This document shows positions 22,313 through 32,800 of a stretch of 64,000 nt of DNA, one piece after another. Both the position numbers and the translations under genes were made by a program. The stretch covers positions 36,661,501 through 36,725,500 of the forward strand of contig JAPTOF010000001.1 in NCBI GenBank assembly GCA_028554755.1, written 5' to 3'. Position 1 is the first letter of the stretch. Each line of letters starts with the position of its first letter. This stretch comes from Cordia subcordata. Its lineage: Eukaryota; Streptophyta; Magnoliopsida; Boraginales; Cordiaceae. The notes under the pieces are model-generated. The model was not told where the DNA came from. It worked only from the letters and a program-made list of their open reading frames with translations, and made no database searches.

Positions 22313-23566
22313 ATGCTGAGAATTGATTGCTTTCTCAAACGGAAACTAGGGTTATCCGATGAGGTACCCCGGAAAAAGATTCACAGAGTTTCTTCTATTC
22401 TGGACCTTCCGGCATGCATTTTGGTAGATATATTCTCGAGACTACCAATCAACTCCATCTCTGACTGCATCCACGTTTGCAAAGCATGGTATAATCATCT
22501 GTTAGACCCTTATTTTGGTAGCGTGTATAGGAAAAAACCACCCTATCTTAGTCTCCTCTTATCCCGAACTGATAAAGTTTATCCTTGTGACCAATATTTT
22601 CAATTGGTTGAACTTAAATGGGATTATGATCATCGCGGCCAAATTGAGGGGACTAAGTTTCTGAAGACCCCAGCTATTCCACCTGACCATAAAGCAAAGT
22701 TGTGGGGGTGTTGTAATGGCTTAATTTGTTTATCTCACTATTCATCCACTTTCAAGAATGGACGCCGTGTTTGTAGTCAACACCATATTTATGTTTGCAA
22801 CCCAATACTCGGAGAATATGTGAAGCTTCCACTACTACAAATGAAAGGTAGAAGTAATATAGATATACAAGCACTTGGATTTGGCTATCACACCACAACT
22901 GGCCGATATAAGGTGTTAAGAATTTCGAAGATAAAGGGTGATCATTTGAGATGTCAAGCTGCGGTTTTCACATTGGGGGTTGATCATACATGGAGGAATG
23001 TTGGGTGTATACCCTTTCCAAGTGATAGTTGTTTATGCCAGATTCCTTTTAATGGAGCATTTCTTCATTGGTCACCAAAATTTTCACAAAAGAAAGTGCC
23101 TGATTTTATATATTCATTTGACATCAAAGAAGAAATTGTGCGTGTAATTCAAGGCCCACGTGGTAGAGGAGAAGGGGAGGCTATTTGCCACGTTTTGGGG
23201 GTTTTGAGAAATTGTTTGTGTGTATTCTCGCAAGTTCGTTTCCCTGAAGTTGGTGATATTGTTGTATGGTCCATGAGAAAATATGGAGTGGCGGAGTCAT
23301 GGACGAGAGAAGCTGTCATTGACAGGAGATCCATTTCAAAAGCTTATATATATCGACCCATTGCGACGTGGAGAGATGGAGAGATTTTGATGCATGATAG
23401 TTGCACCAATTGTCTCCTATCTTCCAATTGGAAAGACGATAAGATCAATTTCCATTTTTTTCCCAAAGAAGACGATATTGTTAACGCATTGTTTTTTGTT
23501 ACAAGTTCTGTTTCACTCAAGAATATTATGAAGGAACGGCATTTGGAGGTGGTCAAGATGAACTGA
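22313..23566 (+). CDS. F-box protein with F-box-associated interaction domain, 417 residues
   Basis: Intact single-exon frame. Residues about 28-70 form an F-box (SILDLPACILVDIFSRLP, then CKAWYNHLLDPYF), which in this family binds SKP1 so that the protein acts as substrate adaptor of an SCF ubiquitin ligase. Residues about 125 onward match the plant F-box-associated (FBA) repeat domain: WGCCNGLICL, HIYVCNPILGEYVKLP, LGFGYHTTTGRYKVLRI, then FTLGVDHTWRNVG. Length is typical (about 400). A basic KRK/RKK stretch precedes the F-box. An AG directly precedes the ATG, and a GTATGT lies 58 bp upstream (22255), so a 5'-UTR intron is possible but would be unusually short. The substrate is unknown. Two broken relatives lie at 1-245 and 6190-6560 on the same strand. 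Confidence 0.92.
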   Translation: MLRIDCFLKRKLGLSDEVPRKKIHRVSSILDLPACILVDIFSRLPINSISDCIHVCKAWYNHLLDPYFGSVYRKKPPYLSLLLSRTDKVYPCDQYFQLVELKWDYDHRGQIEGTKFLKTPAIPPDHKAKLWGCCNGLICLSHYSSTFKNGRRVCSQHHIYVCNPILGEYVKLPLLQMKGRSNIDIQALGFGYHTTTGRYKVLRISKIKGDHLRCQAAVFTLGVDHTWRNVGCIPFPSDSCLCQIPFNGAFLHWSPKFSQKKVPDFIYSFDIKEEIVRVIQGPRGRGEGEAICHVLGVLRNCLCVFSQVRFPEVGDIVVWSMRKYGVAESWTREAVIDRRSISKAYIYRPIATWRDGEILMHDSCTNCLLSSNWKDDKINFHFFPKEDDIVNALFFVTSSVSLKNIMKERHLEVVKMN

Positions 23567-26518
23567 TCGGCAGCTCAACCAATACAATGCACTCAGCAGC
23601 TGCTGCTGTGCCATTTTATTACAGTTCAGAGGTTTGAGAATTAGGAAGCCATAAAAATGATGAAATTGTTAGTATGAATTCTGCCAGTGTTTTCTCAGCA
23701 TAACTCATGCGCATATTGTTCATAGTTTTGGCCAAGATCATTTGTTTTGTATTGACTTTTAGGTGCATCTCTTAGTGAACTATTGAAGATAAATTTGATT
23801 TGAGAAAAAGCTGTTTCTTTTTAACCTTCTGTCCTGGTCCTCTTTTGGGTCTGATCTTCTTTATTGCTTCTTTTCCTTGGTATGATGTTCTTTCTCTAAG
23901 TCATATATTGTATGATCTTCTTCGGAAGGACACATAGTATATATCCTTAAAATCAATTGTGATGCATCTTTTATTTTCAAGAAAGGGGCAAGCAGGTATA
24001 GCTGAAATTTGTTCAAATTTTTTAATTTTTTTAATACAATGTTCAAATTTTTTTTTAACTTTTTTTTAGTTTTGATTTTTAAATTTTTCTAATTTTAATT
24101 TTAGTTTATAATTTTTCTTTTTAATTGAGATATTTTATATTTCATACATTTTGAGAATACCTGACATGTCCCAACTATATCGTATAAGATAGAAGTATTT
24201 AAAACTTGTCTTGTTATCTTATTTTTTATGGCTACAAATATAACATCTTCTAAAAAGTATTTTATAAGTGAGTTACAATAAATTAATAACAAGCAATCTT
24301 TTTTTTTTCATAAATCATCAAATAAGATAAGTGTCTTAAAATAAGTTCTTATAAAACACCATATAAGTCTAGTATTAGAATGTTGACATATGATATTCCA
24401 ACGAATCATGTATCTTAAAGTACGAGCACTTTTCTATGTGTTACTATTATGAAAATACCATTTATTTGACAGCAGGGAGATTATTTTCGTGAAATACTAG
24501 TGTCATAATATATCTATAATGATGTACATATAAGCTGTGCGTGGGCAAAGGGTACTTATATGGTGGTTTATTAAATTAACCTTAATGGCCTTGCATTGTG
24601 CATATGATCTAATATTAGTTCCTCTATTATCTTTTATGGAGTATTCTAATCTACATGTGAATTTTGCTTCCATGCAACCTCTAGGATTAATTAATTATAC
24701 ATATGTGCTTAAAAGTTTCTGGATATTAGAAGTGGGAAATAATAATGGATCTTATTACTTTTACCATAGATTGCAAAAATCTTGTTAAGTTTATTTACTA
24801 AAAGAGCAAAAATGAGCCTTTAATAGTAACTAAACTAATACAAAAGGTTGACTTACAATCACAAGATAATATAGGAGAAAAATATATGAATATATTTTTC
24901 TAACTTAGTATAGTTCAATACGTAATAGTTATCGTTTTGTTCAATATTATGAAGAATTACTTCAAAACTTGCAAGGGAGGTCATGTTATCAGAGGTTTAT
25001 ATTTGATAATGTAAACGAGACATCATTTTAACTTCTTTCATTACTTCAAAATGTGGAGGCGTTTAGTTAAGGTTCGTAATTCTAATGTGGTCAATAGTGG
25101 ACCAAAACTATTTTGGTATCTTCGTCAGCATACAAATTCTGATTTTGTATACAAGTTTCTTGTATAAAAACTAACATTCATGTTAATACAAATTTAAGGA
25201 ATGGATAGTTTCGGAGAAATATTTTCTTGTAAGAATTTACAAATAACATTTTTTTGGAGGAAAAAATACACGATATATACTTTTAGTAATCATGAAAAAC
25301 GGCGTGGCACAAGCGTATATTAAGAGGAAGATGAGTAAGACATGTAGTGATAATGTCTAAATCTTTTTGATAAATATATATATGGGGATAAAGCATTTAT
25401 CTTCTTTTAAAGATATGAGATCAACCCCCTAAATTTTATTATTTATAATTGGGTTTTTCTTTTTTGGTTATAAACTCCTTTTGTTTAGACCTAATAACAT
25501 CTTTATTCCCTAAATTTATGAAACAGCAATAGCGGCCCCTTATGTTTTCACAAAATTTGCACAAATACCCCCTCTATCACATTTTCTATCTATGTTAATC
25601 GCAATTGTGGAACACCCGATAAAAATGAAATTAGGCTTCGTTTTTTTCCCTTAAGTGCACATACACTCCTGTGTTTTTCTTCCTTTCCCCATGTGTTTTG
25701 ATTCATCATATTTCAGAAAAAATTAAAACCACCACCAACGCCCACCCCCAACAGCCGCAATAGACTCAAATAATTCGCCATCCTAATGCACCAACCAAAA
25801 TTAAAAGTCAAAGTTATGATATTTTTACTATAGTTGTTTAATCTTTGGTATAAACAACCACCATTGATGTACTAGGTGATGGTGGCAGTGAAGGAGATGG
25901 AGGTTGGTGGCAGTGAAAAGGGGTGGCAGGGGATGGTGGTGGGGGTGGTGGGGCTAGGCGTGGGGTTAGGGTATCATTGCTGCCCAAATTGGCGTCATTC
26001 TAATTACCAATTTCACTTCTTCAACATCTATTAGAGTTGAAAGGTTGCATTTGTTCACCAAAGGCATTTGGGGTTGATTGCTGCCTTGTCTAAGAAATTG
26101 CATGCGAAGAAAAATTACAAGCAAACATTATGAGAATTGGAGAAATAACTCGAGTAAATGTATAATTCTCCATCATCTAATGTGGAGAAAAAAGCTTGGG
26201 CACCTTGTTTGAACAAAGAACATGTGAAATTTGACAAGTGCACCCATTCTAGCGGGGTTGGGGGTCAGGGTGGTGGTGGTGGCGGCGACGATGGTGGGGT
26301 GGCTGATGATTATTTTTCTTTTTTTAATTTAATTTTAATTCTTTATTTTTTAAATAAAATAATGGTCAAAATAGACATTTTACTAAATAAGATAGGAGCA
26401 AAATAACCATTTTTTAAAATCCATTAATGAATTAGGAGAAAACTAACATTATTCTACAAGGGAATCTACTGATCTTTTGTCAAGTCTAGGTCTGGTCTGT
26501 AAGGTAGGTTTATGGGTT
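23567..26518. other. Intergenic DNA, no gene seen
   Basis: AT-rich from 23567 to about 25400. The part from about 25430 to 25600 carries CCCCTAAATTT and CCCCTTATGTTTT phrases like those in the foldback element at 4483-4885. From 25720 to 26310 there are C-rich CCACCACC and G-rich GGTGGTGGGG stretches on the same strand, which could pair with each other. The frame at 26158-26406 is mostly a translation of that GGT/GGC repeat and is not supported as a gene. Confidence 0.5.
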
Positions 26519-26602
26519 GTCTTCCAAGTTTAACTTAGACTAGCTTCCTTCTTTTTGGGCATGAAGCAGTGTCAAACCAAAATACCTAACAAGGATTAAC
26601 TC
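26519..26602 (-). pseudogene. Plastid rrn16-trnI spacer fragment (nuclear plastid DNA), minus orientation
   Basis: Read on the minus strand it gives GAGTTAATCCTTGTTAGG, then TATTTTGGTTTGACACTGCT, then GAAGGAAGCTAGTCTAAGTT. This corresponds to the sequence just downstream of plastid 16S rRNA, remembered as TTTTGGTTTGACACTGCTTC followed by GGGAGCTACGTCTGAGTTAA. It is an inverted, diverged duplicate of 26680-26799. Confidence 0.8.
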
Positions 26603-26679
26603 GCGCATTTCAGATGGTGGTAAAGTGAGACCACGTGAAGGGCTCTTTCTCATTCAATCATATTATTTAGTAAGATATG

Positions 26680-26799
26680 GGATCACCTCCTTTTCAGGGA
26701 GAGTTAATGCTTGTTGAGTATTTTGGTTTGACACTGCTTCACACCAGAAAAGAAGGGAACTACGTCTGAGTTAAACTTGGAGGTGAAAGTCTTCTTTCG
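26680..26799 (+). pseudogene. Plastid 16S rRNA 3' end and rrn16-trnI spacer fragment
   Basis: It begins with GGATCACCTCCTTTTCAGGG, the conserved anti-Shine-Dalgarno end of plastid 16S rRNA running into the spacer. It continues TTTTGGTTTGACACTGCTTC and CTACGTCTGAGTTAAACTTG, and ends near GTCTTCTTTC. The match to the plastid spacer is nearly continuous for about 120 bp, then stops abruptly. It is not functional as an rRNA. With the minus-strand copy at 26519-26602 it forms an inverted repeat with a 77-bp centre. Confidence 0.85.
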
Positions 26800-27215
26800 T
26801 AGACTTTATTCACAGCTAAACTTGTCTCTATTTTGCCATTCCTTTTGGTTTTGAGGCGAAACTCACTAAGTAGAGGCTGGGGCAGACTTCAATTCTAGAG
26901 AGGTTAGTCCTCGTCTCCACCTCAGAGTCTGTGAAGAGTTTGCTTAAGCAATTCTATATTCCACTTGCATTTTTCAAAGCAATTCTATATTCCACTTGCA
27001 TTTCTCAAAGTCAATAAGATCGATGTCAGTCGATGGTGTGAAAACACTTCCTGATGTCGAATTCCAAAAACCAACAAGAGGTTCCCCACTTTTCTTTGAT
27101 CCATCTTAGGACCGAGTGGCAACCTCCACTTCTACTTTGCTTGCTTCTCTCACGCTTGCTTGCGAGAAGGCTTAAAGTCCTTTTCGCTAGGTCCAAAAGC
27201 TTCCCAAAAGATTTG
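26800..27215. other. Unassigned block between plastid fragments
   Basis: It holds a 31-bp tandem duplication (26948-26978 and 26979-27009, unit starting GCAATTCTATATTCCACTTG). Composition is less AT-rich than the surroundings, so it may also come from organelle DNA, but I recognise no gene. The frame at 27054-27335 runs across the boundary into the solo LTR and is not a gene. Confidence 0.4.
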
Positions 27216-27259
27216 ATTCGGCTGCTTTGCCTAGCATCAAGTCACTTGAATTGCTTTCC
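27216..27259 (-). pseudogene. Plastid 23S rRNA (rrn23) fragment, part 2
   Basis: On the minus strand it reads GGAAAGCAATTCAAG and then TGCTAGGCAAAGCAGC, the continuation of the rrn23 domain I segment at 28025-28130 (plastid: GGGAGAGCAATACAAGCG, then TGCTAGGCGAAGC). The solo LTR at 27260-28024 separates the two halves, and TTTCC is shared at the junction. CpG sites of the source appear as TpG or CpA. Confidence 0.75.
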
Positions 27260-28029
27260 TGTTAGAATTATGACTTTTGACATGGAAGTCAAAGCTACAT
27301 TGACTCGGAATTTGGGTCGGGTTCTGCTCATCTAACAAGTTCAATTTTGTTCCATGTAGATGAACCTGGTATATTTATATATAAAAAATGGGCTTGTGGT
27401 AAATGAGAAATTAGCAATTAAAGTTGGGTTATTAACTAATTTGGTTGCATGATTTTATTCACCTCATAAGGGTATAAATGGACAAAAATCCAAAATGGTT
27501 TGTAACCAAAAGCCATTTAAATCTGGATTAAAACCCAAGAGTTATGATAGTGGTGGTTACAAAATTCTCCACTAATGCTGGCATTAATGCCTAGAAGTTA
27601 TGGCATATTATGGGGAATAGTTTCAACCGTTACATTTCTTAACATTAATCCTTAAATTGAATGCAGTCGACCACTCCACCACTATATATATCCATCCATT
27701 CTAGTAAAGCTATAGGAGAAAAAGTTCTAGTAGCATGAGCATTTTTATTTTTCATATAGTGCATTTATATGGGAAGAGTTCATTACTTTCGATATCGCAA
27801 GTCCTTGCCATAGAAGTGCTACCAACGTTAAGAGGTATATAGTCGTTGTATCCTATGAGGGATACGCCACACACCCTTTTAACACCAGTTGAGGAGGCGT
27901 AAATCCCTTAAGGATATCGTTTACGAGTATCAACTATTTTCAATTGTTTCTTTATTTTGTATATTTAATTTAGTTTTTTTATCTATATTCTGTATTTCCA
28001 ATATTTGCATACTATATTCCAACATTTCC
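27255..28029 (+). mobile_element. Solo LTR, 765 bp, inserted in plastid-derived rrn23 DNA
   Basis: The LTR is 27260-28024, starting TGTTAGAATTATGACTTTTG and ending ATATTCCAACA (TG...CA with TGTT/AACA termini). It is flanked by the TSD TTTCC at 27255-27259 and 28025-28029. A TATA-like CCACTATATATATCCATCC (about 27677) lies near the middle, as expected for an LTR promoter. No primer-binding site, coding sequence or second LTR is present, so it is a product of LTR-LTR recombination. Removing it restores a continuous rrn23 match. Confidence 0.9.
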
Positions 28030-28130
28030 CACAACCCTGTTTTCACGATTTAGGCTGCTCCCGTTTCGCTCACCACTACTACGGGAACCGCTCTTGCTTT
28101 CTTTTCCTTTGGCTGCTTTCCTTGTGCCCT
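28025..28130 (-). pseudogene. Plastid 23S rRNA (rrn23) fragment, part 1
   Basis: On the minus strand this reads AGGAAAAGAAAGCAAGAGCG, then CCCGTAGTAGTGGTGAGCGA, then AACGGGAGCAGCCTAAATCG, then GAAAACAGGGTTGTGGGAAA. It corresponds to domain I of plastid 23S rRNA (around E. coli position 240-320), where the source has GTAGCGGCGAGCGAAA and AAACCGTGAAAACGGGG. The differences are dominated by CG to TG or CA, the mark of methylated nuclear DNA. A mitochondrial source cannot be fully excluded, but the nearby plastid spacer favours plastid. Similarity fades beyond about 28130. Confidence 0.8.
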
Positions 28131-29895
28131 TTCCAACTAGTTATAGATTGTCTTAGTTCCTATAAACTAGGACCCATCTTCTTAATGCCAAAGAAATCGC
28201 CTCCAGGAGCATATTTGATCCATATGGAGTCGCTTTCTTGGCCCGGCATGCCTACTTCCTAATCCCAATAGAAAACCTACGAAGGGTAAGTGTGTAAATT
28301 TTAAAAAAAATACAAGAGGTCTCTATTACTATTTCATGAATTCAAGAACTAGCAATGTCGTTAAGTCTAAACACAGGAGATCTATAAGGAAAAAAATCCT
28401 TTACAATTTAGTTCTTTAATTTGCTAATTATATTTATAAACTTTAATGATCTAAATAATTGTAATCATGTTTACTTAGGTTTTGATAGTATTAGTTGTTA
28501 ATTATTAATTATAATTCATTAATTTCATTTGTAGATGGATCACAAGACAACACATATTTCTCAAGTTTCCTTCCAGGGCTTCAAATATATAAAATAATGC
28601 GTCACAAAAATAACGAACAAATACTAAAAGTGAGATTAAATAGAGAATGAGAAAGTATAACAACTGTTGGAATATCCGAAATAGGAAGCACAAAATGAGA
28701 AGAGGAAGACTCGTTTACATCTTTATCATATCTATGTAGAAAAATATTTGTATTTCTTTCAATTATATATTGTATCTCCTCTCATGAAGACGTATCTTCT
28801 TTCTCATTTCTTACGAGATAGTAAAAATGCAGACTTTAATTCTAATATTACTATTAGTTTCATTTCTTGTACTGATCGAAAAACTTGATTGTCGACCCCA
28901 ATTTTTAGATTTTGATGAAAATCAAGTTTAGTTAATATTTCGAAAAAAAAAAAAAAGAGAATTTCTTGCAATCCAAATTATATTGATATGGATATATTAA
29001 ACTTTGGACTATAGTTATACTTTAGTCTTGTATTTATGGCTATTTGATGATATGAATTATTTTTAGATTATCTCAAATTTGAATGTGAATTAAACTTAAG
29101 CTTTGGTGTTTAGATCCGTCATTAATTATTTAGATTTGCATTATGTTTGCATTATTTATGAACTATTTTCTCTTTAGTTTCAAATTTTTGGAAATTAATT
29201 ACTTTTTTCCACGCTCCAAAATAAATTTTTTAATATTAAAATTATGCACGGTTCAACTAAGGAATACTTTACCAAAATTTACTTTATAAAATTCAAATAC
29301 AGACATTTGCATGTCAATTACTTGGCCCAAATCTATATGATTGCAACCCGACCCGAGAACTGAAACCTCTTCTCTTACCCGGAAAGATACTTGAACTAAT
29401 GAATGATAAAAATTCTTTCCCCCTTTATCTTCACTTTGTTCTCAGTGTGTCGCCTAAGACAACCCCCTTCCCCACATTATAAACCATGTATTTTCTACAT
29501 ATTTACTAGCTTCATATATTTTCCTGTTCTGGGTAACGTTCAGTAGTCAACCTTTTCAATTCTCAAACACCTCATTGCTCCAAATTTGGCGAAGTTGCAG
29601 CAAAATACTGTCCGGGTATTCATGATTTTTGGCTTTTATAGTTAATTTTAGCTTAAACTTTGTAACTTTATTGACTTCTCTGTCTCTGTTGCACTGTATA
29701 TTGATAAAGTCCCAATCTTTTCTAATGCAATGCGGGTGCATAAAATTGCCAACAATTGAATCGATATTATAGCTGGGTGTTCATTATATTTGGGTTTCTT
29801 GATCAATTTTGGCTTAAAAGTTGCAAACTTTATGGTCTGTTGTTTATAAGCAACTCTTTTTAATGCTTTGCAGGTAAAGTTTTTCAAACTATAAG
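28131..29895. other. Intergenic DNA upstream of GatB, no gene seen
   Basis: Positions 28131-28270 may continue the organelle-derived insert, with composition similar to the rrn23 part. The rest is AT-rich. Just upstream of GatB two related stretches (about 29615-29670 and 29776-29833) share a phrase ending TTxTAGCTTAAA or TTTGGCTTAAAA and AACTTTAT, a diverged direct repeat in the probable promoter or 5' leader. A TTTGCAG|GTAAAG at about 29867-29879 could be part of a leader splice site. Confidence 0.45.
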
Positions 29896-32800
29896 ATGGC
29901 TTTGACACTCTTCAGAGGAGTACAAACTAGGCATTTTTTAATGTATCCTTCCGCATATTTTGCTAGTAAAAAGCATGGCGTTTACTATTGTACTATGCAA
30001 AGCACACCCACTGAAATAAAAGAAAGGCAAGAGGGTCAGTTGAAAGTTTCGCCAAAACAAAGCCAATCAAAGCCACTTGATAAGGTTCTGAAAGATTATG
30101 AGGCAATCATAGGAATAGAGACGCATGTGCAGCTTTCGACTCAAACCAAGGCCTTCTGTAGCTGCCCTTACAATTATGGTGCACCACCAAATACTAGTGT
30201 TTGTCCAGTTTGTATGGGCTTGCCTGGTGCATTGCCAGTTTTGAACTCAAAAGTTATCGAATTTGCAGTGAAAGTGGGGCTTGCACTGAATTGTAAACTG
30301 TCTACGAATTCAAAATTCGATAGGAAACAATATTTTTATCCTGACCTGCCAAAAGGGTATCAGATTTCTCAGTTTGATGTGCCAATTGCATCTGGTGGTT
30401 ATCTTGATGTGGACCTTCCAGTTGAGCTTGGTGGGGGGCATAGAAGGTTTGGCATTACAAGAGTTCATATGGAAGAGGATGCTGGGAAACTTCTTCATAC
30501 TGGCAGTGGAAATTACTCTCAGGTCAAACTATGTTCATCGTGTTGACATTTATTACACCATTGCACTCTTCTTTTCCCAAAAATTCTCTCCTATAAATGG
30601 TCACAATGATAACTGGCATTTAGTTTCCTATTGAGGTGCTTTCTGCAATTGACAGACACATGGCATTTGGAATGTTCATAGTGGCAAATTCTTATATATG
30701 TGTACCTTGCATATTGTGGCATTCTAGTGTACATTAGCGGCTTTCATTTAGTTCTGTGGACTGTGATACTTATTCATCTAAATCTTTAGCACTTCCATTT
30801 ATAGTATTGCTCCTTGTACCGGAACTGAAATTCCAGTTTTTATTATTCTTTTCTTCAAGCTGTATATATATGTATATGGCTCATACCTTTTTTTGTTAAA
30901 TTCAGGTTGATCTGAACAGGGCAGGGGTGCCTTTGCTTGAGATTGTCTCTGAACCAGATATGAGAACTGGTATTGAAGCTGCAGAATATGCTACAGAGTT
31001 GCAAAGGCTAGTCCGATATTTAGGAGTGAGTAATGGGAATATGCAAGAAGGATCACTTCGTTGTGATGTCAATATATCAGTTCGCCCTGTTGGGCAGCAA
31101 GAGTTTGGTACAAAGGTAAGCCACTGTGTCTTCATAATTTTCAAGTTTGTATCCTACGGCAAACCCAAGTTTAGCTTTCATATTCTGACTGTATCTGGAT
31201 TGCCTTTTTTAATCAAATCCTGCCAAATACTGTATATTCCTTTTCTCAAAATATCATTTCATTTAGGATGATGAAATTAACTGCCTTTTTTCTTTTCTTT
31301 TTTTTTTTTGGGGGGGGGGGGGGGGGTTAAAGGATAGCTTATGTTGCACTATACTACTTAGGAAATGTTCTGATCAAAATAAACTACCGAGAGCAGTACA
31401 ATTTAATCACCTCTCCCACCCTCCCGCTGTCCCCTTCTTCCACCCTGGTTATGTTGCAGATGGAATGAGGTTGAGGAGGCTAAGTAATTACTAAAATATA
31501 TGCGTAAGAGACTTGGAACTGTAATACTCATTTAGCTGTGACGATTATGCTACTATCTATGAGCAAAGGGGATCATTTAACTACTGTTAAAAAGAAACAC
31601 TAGTGAAAGACCTGACAACTAAAATCAAGATTTGTAGGAAAAGTAGTTTCTTTTAAACTAAATCTCCATATTTAGATTTTCATTTCATATCTCCATATTT
31701 AGATTGTTTTCATATCTCAAATGTTGGTTTCTGTTCATTCCATGCAAGTCTTCCATTTTGTTAAGAATTAAAGATTACTCCACAGCTGCCAATTGATGTT
31801 ATTTAACGATTGAAGGTGTGCAAGTAGTCATAAGTAGTTATGGACTCTTTTGTGCCACTTGACTATTTAGCTAAATGAAAAAGTTACTTGTCCTTTTTGA
31901 TTTAGCTCAAGAACTATAGTTGCTGTGCAACTCTTACATTTCTTCAATTTGAAGATACAGTTACCTTTCTTCTTAAGTTTTGGATAAATTGAATGCTTCA
32001 CGGCCCTTGGCAGCTGAACTTTTTATAACTTGCATAAACAGGTTGAGATAAAGAATTTGAATTCATTCTCATCAGTGAGTCGAGCCATTGATTTTGAGAT
32101 ATCAAGACAGGTGCTTCTCCATAGTCAAGGTCAGGCTGGTCAAATTGTGCAGGAAACTCGCCTCTGGGAAGAAGTCGCCCAGGTTATAATGCATTAACTT
32201 CACATTCTAGTCAACATATTCTATTTGTTTACGTATGTTCTTCATGGTTTACTTATGTGCTTGAATTTTTTGTATATCCAGAAAACAGTAACAATGAGAA
32301 AGAAGGAAGGACTTTCTGATTATCGATATTTTCCGGAACCTGATCTTCCCAGGGTTTCTCTCACTGAGGATTATGTTGATAGCATTCGTGGTTCTTTACC
32401 TGAACTTCCAGAAATGAAACGTAGAAGATATGAGAAACTGGGTCTAAGCATGCAGGATGTTCTTTTTCTTGCCAATGACATAACTGTAAGTGCTATACAT
32501 TATTGTCTTGCTCTGTGTTCTGTCATTATAATAGTCTGTTGATTCATAACATGGTATTTGCATGCTTCACAAATGTTTTTTGGACCACTTACCGATGTCG
32601 CATTCTATTATTGCTTAAGTTGCATTCACAGCAATAGAATGACTTTACAAAATTTCCTACAATTTTTAAATAGATGTATCATGTTTGTCAATGTTTTGAT
32701 AGAAAATTTGTTGATGACCTAAGATGGCTTTGTCCAGGTTGCTGAATTTTTTGATGCAACAATTGCTGGAGGTGCTGATGTAAAACTGGCTGCAAATTGG

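Noticed and set aside
24537..24788. 83-residue frame
   Set aside because: AT-rich, no homologue recognised, no splice or promoter context.
26158..26406. Gly-rich 82-residue frame
   Set aside because: Produced by the GGT/GGC triplet repeat; the rest is AT-rich noise.
27054..27335. 93-residue frame
   Set aside because: Crosses the boundary between plastid-derived DNA and the solo LTR.
28025..28130. Mitochondrial 26S rRNA origin
   Set aside because: Considered first, but the remembered plastid rrn23 sequence fits better and the nearby rrn16-trnI spacer is plastid.
28005..28262. 85-residue frame
   Set aside because: Antisense translation of the plastid rrn23 fragment, starting in the LTR end.
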